Shown one piece after another: positions 23,113 to 29,364 of a stretch of DNA of 36,562 nucleotides. Each line of letters starts with the position of its first letter. Within the stretch, counting starts at the first letter, position 1. The position numbers and the translations under genes were made by a program. The stretch comes from an uncultured Akkermansia sp. (GTDB lineage: Bacteria > Verrucomicrobiota > Verrucomicrobiia > Verrucomicrobiales > Akkermansiaceae). Below the pieces are notes generated by a model, which worked only from the letters and a program-made list of their open reading frames with translations, ran no database searches and had not been told where the DNA came from. The stretch covers positions 1 through 36,562 of the forward strand of contig CANQAD010000016.1 of the NCBI GenBank assembly GCA_947588735.1, written 5' to 3'.

Positions 23113-23352
23113 CAGGGCAAACGCATTTGAAAGAAGTTCATCAACGGAAAAAATGGCCTTGTTGGCTGATATTATCGTTGATACGCATCATAAAATGACA
23201 ACAAGCAGTCATCGTGATGATGGCTCTCAAGAACTCTCCTGCCTACGTTCATGATTCGAAAAAAACTGCGCAACGCGCACATGATCAATAAATCGTAATT
23301 CGTAACTCGTCAATCGTAAATAGCAACCGCATTTCCTAATGCGGTTGCCCTG
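23113..23352 (+). mobile_element. 240-bp MITE-like element, copy C (best preserved)
   Basis: The ends are CAGGGCAAACGCATT and AATGCGGTTGCCCTG (inverted with one mismatch in 15). It is flanked by GATTTCCCCC at 23103-23112 and 23353-23362, an exact 10-bp duplication. The right third has a heptad array and a hairpin built from CAACCGCATT/AATGCGGTTG. It has no coding capacity. It is the same length as copy B, and the right flank is also used by the second element family. Confidence 0.85.
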
Positions 23353-23361
23353 GATTTCCCC

Positions 23362-23729
23362 CACACGTGTCCCAATACACACGTGTCCCATAAAAAATAT
23401 TCTCCGGGCTCATTGAACCCATTTCCCATGCGTTTTCTTCGGACGAAAATGGCGGCGCGCAAATTTCCCAAATCGAAAATCAAAAATCGTAACTCGAAAA
23501 TCCCCTTGTGTTTCAGCTTCGCTCCCCCACTCAGCTTTCTCATTAGTCTTGCGCGCGGTTCCGTCCTCCCTCGTCGCTACCGCTCCGCATTTCCCGAGCC
23601 TCCGGCTCGCTAGCTTTTGCAAATCGTGAATCGTCATTCGTCAATCGTCATTCGTAAATAACCAATGTCTTATGTTATATGATGCGCCGTTAACTAGCAT
23701 TGGGGGTACTTTTTCTAAGGACACGTGTG
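23362..23729 (+). mobile_element. MITE-like element of the second family, copy D1 (368 bp)
   Basis: It starts CACACGTGTCCCAA and ends TAAGGACACGTGTG (inverted repeat, two or three mismatches in 14). It is flanked by GATTTCCCC at 23353-23361 and 23730-23738 (exact 9-bp duplication). The interior is almost identical to copy D2 and carries a CGAGCC/GGCTCG hairpin and a heptad array. The left end has an extra partial copy of the terminal sequence. No open reading frame of note. Confidence 0.85.
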
Positions 23730-23738
23730 GATTTCCCC

Positions 23739-23781
23739 CAGGGCAAACGCATTTGAAAGAAGTTCATCAACGGAGAAAATG
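23739..23781 (+). repeat. Left-end fragment of the 240-bp element
   Basis: The first ~43 bp of the 240-bp family (CAGGGCAAACGCATTTGA onward) recur here directly after the target duplication of copy D1, then similarity stops. It marks a nested or broken insertion. Confidence 0.7.
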
Positions 23782-23875
23782 TTCGAAGAGGTCGTCCCTG
23801 TGGATCAAAAAGAGCATGACAAGGAGCGCTCCCATGCTGAGAACGGAGCTGTCTCATGTCCCATCTCCACACGCT

Positions 23876-24799
23876 TCAGAAACGGAAATCAACCTCGCCC
23901 GCCAGATAGAAACCAGGATGATAGTGGCGGGTTTCCTCAACATCTCGTCCCAGACTGCGACGGCAAAACTCGGCAGTAGTTGCCACGGTTGCGCCAACAG
24001 CCAGATTCAACATGCGTTTGCTCTTTCCCGGGACGGAAAAATCATACTCTGCAAGTCCGGCCAATGCAAGAGAACGTACCCGAAAAATACGCTGTCCCCG
24101 CGGAGTTGACACCATCCATGCTCCCCCCTCATTGCTGATGGCAGGGCCTACTCTCAAGCGTTCATTTACCTTGTAGAGAGCCGCTAATTGATATCCACGC
24201 ATGCGCACCATCCAGTCCGGCACAGGCTGCCAGCGGAAAGCAATGTAAGGCACCACCACATAATCCGCAAAACGAGGAGAAGCTGCTAGGCCGACAGAAT
24301 AGGAGAGTGTCTCGCTTGCCTTCACCGAGTATTCTGCCACAAGCACCATGTCCCACGCATGTGCAGAACTCACCGTATCCCCGACATAACGCGGCATAGC
24401 CGTGAACATCAAGCGCTTCCCATTCTCGAGGGGGCGTATCACGGAGATGGGCAGCGCTACGCTCAACAGTTCATCACGCCTCAAATCCAGTTCCCCTCCC
24501 ACGTCCATAATCGTTGCGCTGATGTTCGCTTGCACATTGTAGAACCACTTGCCCACGTGGCTGCGCCTCCCATCCGCGAAAGGCACATTCACCGTATAAT
24601 CCTGCAGTCCCAGATGGGATCCACCGTGCCGCTCGCTCATCCGACCAATGTAGGATGCTTTCGCATAGCTGGGCAATATCGACGTCTCCGGCATCCGCAG
24701 CGTCCACAAATCCTCACGCCCACTGCCAAGCCCGGCAAGCATCAGAAGAAGAAATAACACCCTTTTCGCCGTAACCGCGATGATAGAACTCCACCTCAT
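23876..24799 (-). CDS. Outer-membrane beta-barrel protein (possibly DUF6268-like)
   Basis: This is a 307-residue exported protein. The signal peptide is MRWSSIIAVTAKRVLFLLLMLAGLGSG. The mature part alternates short amphipathic strands (VNVPFADGRRSHVGKWFYNVQANIS, DMVLVAEYSVKASETLSYSVGLAASPRF, LAGLAEYDFSVPG) and ends in VDFRF, a terminal aromatic typical of BamA-inserted barrels. Its look matches Verrucomicrobia/Planctomycetes outer-membrane proteins of the DUF6268 type, but I cannot confirm that. I use ATG 24799 rather than upstream in-frame codons because a TTGCTC-17-TAGCAT promoter ends seven bases before it and the signal peptide starts there. It is bracketed by the two same-orientation elements D1 and D2. 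Confidence 0.65.
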   Translation of the reverse strand: MRWSSIIAVTAKRVLFLLLMLAGLGSGREDLWTLRMPETSILPSYAKASYIGRMSERHGGSHLGLQDYTVNVPFADGRRSHVGKWFYNVQANISATIMDVGGELDLRRDELLSVALPISVIRPLENGKRLMFTAMPRYVGDTVSSAHAWDMVLVAEYSVKASETLSYSVGLAASPRFADYVVVPYIAFRWQPVPDWMVRMRGYQLAALYKVNERLRVGPAISNEGGAWMVSTPRGQRIFRVRSLALAGLAEYDFSVPGKSKRMLNLAVGATVATTAEFCRRSLGRDVEETRHYHPGFYLAGEVDFRF

Positions 24800-24806
24800 G
24801 GGCGAG

Positions 24807-24835
24807 ATGCTAACATACCTCCCTGCCATGAGCAA
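24807..24835 (-). promoter_or_regulatory. Promoter of the outer-membrane protein gene, leaderless type
   Basis: On the minus strand TTGCTC (24830-24835), 17-bp spacer, TAGCAT (24807-24812), seven bases to the ATG at 24799. It decides the start codon. Confidence 0.6.
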
Positions 24836-24875
24836 GTGTATAGTACGCCACCAAGGGAAAAGCCCACATTTGTCC

Positions 24876-25218
24876 CACACGTGTCCCAATAAAATATTCT
24901 CCGGGCTCATTGAACCCATTTCCCATGCGTTTTCTTCGGACGAAAATGGCGGCGCGCAAATTTCCCAAATCGAAAATCAAAAATCGTAACTCGAAAATCC
25001 CCTTGTGTTTCAGCTTCGCTCCCCCACTCAGCTTTCTCATCAGTCTTGCTCGCGGTTCCGTCCTCCCTCGTCGCTACCGCTCCGCATTTCCCGAGCCTCC
25101 GGCTCGCTAGTTTTTCAAATCGTCAATCGTAATTCGTAAATCGTAAATAACCAAAGTCTTATGCTGCATGATGTACCGTTAACTAGCATTGGGGGTGCTT
25201 TTTCTTGGGACACGTGTG
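24876..25218 (+). mobile_element. MITE-like element of the second family, copy D2 (343 bp)
   Basis: Perfect 14-bp inverted ends CACACGTGTCCCAA (24876-24889) and TTGGGACACGTGTG (25205-25218). It is flanked by CATTTGTCC at 24867-24875 and 25219-25227 (exact 9-bp duplication). The ends contain the palindrome ACACGTGT. It is almost identical inside to D1, so both are young copies. It has no transposase gene. Confidence 0.9.
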
Positions 25219-25319
25219 CATTTGTCCCCCAAAAAAGCAACCTCGACATGCGGTTATCGCCGCACCATGAAGGAGAACACCTTTGTCATTTTCGATTGAC
25301 GATTGACGATTTGGGAAAA

Positions 25320-25907
25320 TTACCGACGCAGGGCGTCGCGAATGAGCTGGTCAGCGCCGGCATCAGGATTTTCTTCAAGAACGGCAGCGATGGACTTGCG
25401 CGCCTCAGCCTGTTTGAATCCCAGGGCGACAAGCGCAAGCTCCGCATCAGCGGCAGCTTGCGTGGTGACCCCTTGCTGCTGGGCTTCCCAAGTGGAGGCA
25501 AGCCCCACTTTGTCCTTGAGTTCCAAAATAATCCGTTCAGCTGTTTTTTTGCCGACTCCTTTAGCATGAGCAATGGCCTGCACATCCTGCTTCACTACGG
25601 CGTTTTTAAACTCGTTCACACGCATACCGCTGAGCACCGCGATGGCCGTAGCAGGTCCGATACCGCTGACGCGCTCAACGAGGAGCCGGAAAATATCGCG
25701 CTCCTCGTCGGAAGCGAAACCATAAAGAGTCTGCGCATTCTCTCGGATGTGCAGATGGGTCTTGAGACGTACCTGCTGACCAAGTTGCGGGTTGATCGCA
25801 TCGTAGGTGGAGAGCGGCACAATCACCTCGTAGCCCACTCCACCAACGTCTAACACAATGCTTTGAGGAAGAGCTTCGGCTACGGTGCCTCGTAGAAAGG
25901 ATATCAT
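25320..25907 (-). CDS. ruvA: Holliday junction DNA helicase subunit RuvA
   Basis: This is a 195-residue junction-binding subunit of the RuvAB branch-migration motor. The N-terminal OB domain begins MISFLRGTVAEA with VLDVGGVGYEV and LHIRENAQTLYGF. Two helix-hairpin-helix motifs follow (VSGIGPATAIAVLS and AKGVGKKTAERIILELKDK), and the C-terminal RuvB-binding domain ends the protein (ALVALGFKQAEARKSI). The start overlaps the upstream GH75-like gene stop as ATGA, giving translational coupling. ruvB and ruvC are not nearby. Heptad repeat DNA lies just beyond the stop. Confidence 0.95.
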   Translation of the reverse strand: MISFLRGTVAEALPQSIVLDVGGVGYEVIVPLSTYDAINPQLGQQVRLKTHLHIRENAQTLYGFASDEERDIFRLLVERVSGIGPATAIAVLSGMRVNEFKNAVVKQDVQAIAHAKGVGKKTAERIILELKDKVGLASTWEAQQQGVTTQAAADAELALVALGFKQAEARKSIAAVLEENPDAGADQLIRDALRR

Positions 25908-27469
25908 GGTTGCTTGGGGTTGTTTGTTGAAGATGGTTGCGATTCTTGGGTTGATGTCGAAGCGTTCGGTGATGGCGGGGAGTCTGCGGAGGTCGGCGAT
26001 TCCTCCCCGGAACCTGTTTGCTGTTTCCCTGCCGCCGCCGGAGAATCAGCACCCGTCTTTTTCTGCTCTGCCGCAGGTTGTTTAGCCTCGACATCCGGTT
26101 TCTGATCGGTCGGCGTTTGCTTCGGAGCAAGCAAATCCTCTACCTCGACGAACTTTCCCCCCTGCCCGAGACCACCCAGCTCGTCAAGCAACTCGCGACA
26201 GCGTGAGTTAAGACGTTTGTAATCCGGAGGTCCGTTTTCAGGTTCTTTGGAATGCGGAAAAATCAAGTAGGATACGCCGAGCGATGACACCGCTCGGGCA
26301 TATACATCTGCCTTCGGGTTGATAAGTTTGCCCAAGCGCAGTGAAGCCTCGCCGGCCTTGTAACGCGGACCGTAATCGCCCACAATTGCCGGGTAAACCC
26401 GATTGCCGACAATAACTACCGCATAATCCCCGGGCTGAGGACGAAAGCTGTCATCACGCCCTTCCTTCATGACAAGCGGCACCACAATAAAAGGATCGTA
26501 TTGTGCCAGTAAGAAGCTGTACCGCTTAATGTCCCATATCACGCGTCGCGCATTGTCGATGGCAGAGGCTCGGCGCGGCTTCTCTTTGAGTAGTTTTGCC
26601 AGGCGAGCCTCCCAGCTGGGAAGCAGGGGATTGGGTGTAGCTGTTTTTTTTCGCCAACGGTACGAGGTCATGGGCTGGTAGTAGTCGCTCTTGCGGATGG
26701 ATTCGGGCATGGTGGGAAGGCGGTCGCCATCCGACCCGTCGCTCACTACATCCATATCCGCCTGCATCCAAAGCACGCGCCGTCGGGTGCCTGGAGCAGT
26801 GATTTCCAAGATCGTGTCGGTGTCATAAAAATTGTGTCGGTCCAGCGGCTGAGAGAGCGAGGCCAAAGCGCGGCGAACCTGATTCTGCTTGTGCAAATAA
26901 AGCGCGTAAAACCAACGTGAAACGCGCGCATCTTTCATAAGTTGGCGGTAATTGTTCAGAACGGAGGGAAGCTCCGGGTTGGCAAAGAGCAACTCGCGTG
27001 CCTCCGCCGCGTGTGGAAGCAGCATATCCATGGCAAACCGTAACTGGTAGGCCTGCTTTTTCCCGCGGTCTCTGCTGGCAGTGCTTCCCGGAGCAAAGTT
27101 CACGGAGCTTCGCAGGTGCAGTTGCTTGCTCAGGGCGGTAGCCTGTTCAAAAGTACCCGTGCTCAGCTTTTCCGGCAGCACCGGCGGGAATGGCGGAAGC
27201 GAAAGATGAACCGGCGCGACCAGATCTTTCGGTTCCCAGGCCACGGGAGCAGTTTGCGCTGCCGCATCCCCCTCCGACACCGGCACTTCTACCCGTACCT
27301 CAACCGGCACTTCTACCCGTTTCTCGATGATGCGTACCTCGGGCGTCGGCTTTTCACGAAACGCGCGCACCAGTTCTGCAGGATAGGGGGTACATAGCGA
27401 AGCCGCCACCAACCCCAACACCACCAGTACGGCCCACAACCGTCTCTCGCTGAGCCATTTTGCTCTCAC
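25904..27469 (-). CDS. Membrane-anchored GH75-like (chitosanase-fold) protein
   Basis: This is a 521-residue protein. An N-terminal hydrophobic anchor (LWAVLVVLGLVAASL) is followed by a Pro/Val-rich linker, a helical region, then a domain resembling the fungal chitosanase family GH75. The matching blocks are MQADMDVVSDGSDGDR, PFIVVPLV, GDYAVVIVGNRVYPAIVGDYGPRYKAGE and VSYLIFPHS. Asp365 and Glu374 in GDYGPRYKAGE are the candidate catalytic pair. The last ~75 residues are disordered Pro/Ser/Gln/Thr. I use the GTG start at 27469: it has GGGAGGT five bases upstream and overlaps the SDR stop as GTGA. The domain is expected outside the cytoplasm, perhaps acting on cell-wall or host amino sugars; the real substrate is unknown. 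Confidence 0.65.
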   Translation of the reverse strand: MRAKWLSERRLWAVLVVLGLVAASLCTPYPAELVRAFREKPTPEVRIIEKRVEVPVEVRVEVPVSEGDAAAQTAPVAWEPKDLVAPVHLSLPPFPPVLPEKLSTGTFEQATALSKQLHLRSSVNFAPGSTASRDRGKKQAYQLRFAMDMLLPHAAEARELLFANPELPSVLNNYRQLMKDARVSRWFYALYLHKQNQVRRALASLSQPLDRHNFYDTDTILEITAPGTRRRVLWMQADMDVVSDGSDGDRLPTMPESIRKSDYYQPMTSYRWRKKTATPNPLLPSWEARLAKLLKEKPRRASAIDNARRVIWDIKRYSFLLAQYDPFIVVPLVMKEGRDDSFRPQPGDYAVVIVGNRVYPAIVGDYGPRYKAGEASLRLGKLINPKADVYARAVSSLGVSYLIFPHSKEPENGPPDYKRLNSRCRELLDELGGLGQGGKFVEVEDLLAPKQTPTDQKPDVEAKQPAAEQKKTGADSPAAAGKQQTGSGEESPTSADSPPSPNASTSTQESQPSSTNNPKQP

Positions 27470-28284
27470 GGCACACCTCCCGATTCTGCAGCCACACGCC
27501 GCGGACGCATGGCCAATATCCTGCGCAGAAGCCACAGCGGTGTAAGCCGGAGCAAACAGCCACTCGCCCATACCTTGGCGGATGGATACACACGTGCGCA
27601 GCCTTTTGCAAGCCCGCGCAGAGCACTGCTGACAACCTCATCCACCGTCGTGTAAAACCACGATTTAAGCGGCATATCCCCGCGGTCGAAACCCACCCGT
27701 TGAGCCACAGAACCAAACTCCGTGTGCACAGGTCCGGGGCACAGCGCGAGTACGCGCACTCCCCTGCCCGCCAGTTCAAGCCGCAATCCCTCCGAAAAAG
27801 ATGCCACAAATGCCTTGCTGGCCGCGTAGAGCGCAAAATCCGGCAGAAAAACGTCCGCCGCGAGTGATGCAGTATTGATGATATCTCCTCCATCCCGCAA
27901 CAGACGCGGCAACAACCCATGCACCAACTCTACGACCGCCAACATATTCACCTGCATAAGCTGCCGAATCTTGCCCGGATCCGCCGTGGCTAACTCGCCG
28001 TAGTCCCCTGACCCGGCATTGTTCAGCAGAAGAGTGCGCCCGGGGGTGATGCCGCGGAGCTGTTCAAGCAGAGAGCTGCGTTCTGCTTCCTGTGCCAAAT
28101 CACAAGGAATACACAGAATTTGCACCCCGGGATGAGATGCCCGCACACGCTGTGCTATGGACTCGATACGATTCTGTCTGCGCGCCACAAGCGCCATACA
28201 GCGCGTCCGCCCGGCCAAAGCCTCGGCGAAGCCCTCCCCCAAGCCGGAAGATGCCCCGGTAACAATGACGAGCCCGTACTCCAT
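27466..28284 (-). CDS. Short-chain dehydrogenase/reductase (DltE-like)
   Basis: This is a 272-residue classical SDR: the NAD(P)-binding VTGASSGLGEGFAEAL (near residue 10), LLLNNAGSGDYG, a catalytic Ser in IINTASLAADVF, and Tyr/Lys in YAASKAFVASF. It is closest in feel to the DltE/YqjQ type of oxidoreductases; the substrate is unknown. The start is ATG 28284, supported by a TTGCTG-17-GATAAT promoter eight bases upstream; the frame opens three codons earlier only from TTG. It heads a tight operon with the GH75-like gene (GTGA overlap) and ruvA (ATGA overlap). Confidence 0.88.
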   Translation of the reverse strand: MEYGLVIVTGASSGLGEGFAEALAGRTRCMALVARRQNRIESIAQRVRASHPGVQILCIPCDLAQEAERSSLLEQLRGITPGRTLLLNNAGSGDYGELATADPGKIRQLMQVNMLAVVELVHGLLPRLLRDGGDIINTASLAADVFLPDFALYAASKAFVASFSEGLRLELAGRGVRVLALCPGPVHTEFGSVAQRVGFDRGDMPLKSWFYTTVDEVVSSALRGLAKGCARVYPSAKVWASGCLLRLTPLWLLRRILAMRPRRVAAESGGVP

Positions 28285-28292
28285 CTGCTCCA

Positions 28293-28321
28293 ATTATCTC
28301 ATTTTTTCTCCCGCTCAGCAA
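28293..28321 (-). promoter_or_regulatory. Promoter of the SDR-GH75-ruvA operon, leaderless type
   Basis: On the minus strand TTGCTG (28316-28321), 17-bp spacer, GATAAT (28293-28298), eight bases to the ATG at 28284. Confidence 0.65.
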
Positions 28322-28686
28322 GAAAAAAGGCGTTTCAATCACGGCAACCGCATTTGGATGAAATGAAAACGTGGAGAAAAGCCTGCGACTGCCGGATCAC
28401 GCCTGTTTCGAAAAAAAATGCGCAATACACACGTTATCAACAAACAATAAATTTAAAATCTAAAATTCTTAATGGCAACCGCATGTTCTCCTGCTACAAC
28501 TTGGACAATCCAATCAAATTACCACCTTGGAAAAGCGCGAATTCTTCCAGTCCGAAACGCCACCTTTTGCGAAAAACTTGCTCCGTTCTCCGCATGGAAA
28601 TTAGAATGTCATAGCAAATAAAATCATTTCCTTTTTTGAATGGTAAGGGATTGAGAGAAAACTGTTAATCTTATCGAAAAAAGGAG
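28322..28686. repeat. Intergenic DNA with decayed 240-bp element
   Basis: GGCAACCGCATTTG near 28343 and GGCAACCGCATG near 28474 look like ends of the 240-bp family. Between them lie blocks like CGAAAAAAAATGCGCAA and ACACGTTATCAA from its interior, heavily diverged. The remainder (28510-28686) is AT-rich with no recognised gene. Confidence 0.45.
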
Positions 28687-28715
28687 TTGACAAACCTCCG
28701 GAGATTGAATAAGGT
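28687..28715 (+). promoter_or_regulatory. Promoter of the AP2-like small protein gene
   Basis: TTGACA (28687-28692), 17-bp spacer, TAAGGT (28710-28715). The leader to the ATG at 28752 is about 30 nt, longer than for most units in this window. Confidence 0.5.
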
Positions 28716-28751
28716 GGAGTAGCTTACTGTATTCATAGCCGCACAAAAATT

Positions 28752-29066
28752 ATGACTCGGAAAACACATCGACAATACCTGGACAAGAACCTTACCCGCT
28801 ACACGAGAGAAAAGACGTCGTTCCAAGGATGGAGGGTGTGCATCAGCCGCCAAGGCACCATGTTCACCCGGTACATACCGGACCGCGCATACGGGGGAGA
28901 AGAAGGGGCGAAAGCCGCTGCCCTGGCTCTCCGGGATGAGGTGTTGGCAGCGATAGCTGTTCGACCCGCTAAGGAAGTATTGGAGGAGTATCGCCTGAAG
29001 TTTCAGCGTCCTGCGGCGAAGCAGGCCGAACAGGCAGAGCAAGCCGCGCCCGATACAGCCTCGTGA
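28752..29066 (+). CDS. Small AP2/ERF- or integrase-arm-like protein, unknown
   Basis: This is a 104-residue basic protein. The core FQGWRVCISRQGTMFTRYIPDRAYGGEEGAKAAALALRDEVLAAI (about residues 23-68) has the pattern of three short strands followed by a helix seen in AP2-type and phage-integrase arm-type DNA-binding domains (W-x-V-x-I, aromatic strand, then A-x-x-A-rich helix). The tail is Ala/Gln/Glu-rich. It stands alone with its own promoter and a good intrinsic terminator 15 bp after the stop, so it is a genuine single-gene unit. DNA binding is inferred from pattern only; no integrase or phage gene is nearby. Confidence 0.55.
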   Translation: MTRKTHRQYLDKNLTRYTREKTSFQGWRVCISRQGTMFTRYIPDRAYGGEEGAKAAALALRDEVLAAIAVRPAKEVLEEYRLKFQRPAAKQAEQAEQAAPDTAS

Positions 29067-29081
29067 GCCCTTCTCACGCAA

Positions 29082-29112
29082 CGCAGGGTCGATCTCTCGA
29101 CTCTGCGTTTTT
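29082..29112 (+). terminator. Intrinsic terminator of the small AP2-like gene
   Basis: An 11-bp stem with one G-T pair (CGCAGGGTCGA with TCGACTCTGCG around TCTC), followed directly by TTTTT. A mobile element's flanking duplication begins at the next base. Confidence 0.8.
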
Positions 29113-29122
29113 GGGGCCTGTG

Positions 29123-29364
29123 CAGAGCAACCGCGTCAGAAAGTGCGGTTGCCATGGATGATTCTCAATTTTTGATTGACGATTTGTTGATAACGCGCGC
29201 ATTGCGCAGTTTTTCCCCGAATCATGACCGTATGCAGGAGGGGTCATTAGAGACATCATCGTGATGATTGCCTGTCGTCATGATCTTTGATGCGTGTCAA
29301 CAATGATATCAGTCACAAGAGCATTTTCTCCGTTGATGAACTCATCTCAAATGCATTTGCCCCG
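29123..29364 (-). mobile_element. 240-bp-family MITE-like element, copy E, reversed
   Basis: Reverse-oriented 242-bp copy: it starts CAGAGCAACCGC (right end of the family) and ends AATGCATTTGCCCCG (left end). The flanks GGGGCCTGTG (29113-29122) and CGGGTTTGTG (29365-29374) agree at seven of ten bases, a worn target duplication. Its right 23 bp lie inside the M16 peptidase reading frame. Confidence 0.75.

Noticed and set aside
23362-25227. Composite transposon made of D1, the outer-membrane gene and D2
   Set aside because: Each element has its own distinct 9-bp duplication (GATTTCCCC and CATTTGTCC), which points to two independent insertions, not one composite event.
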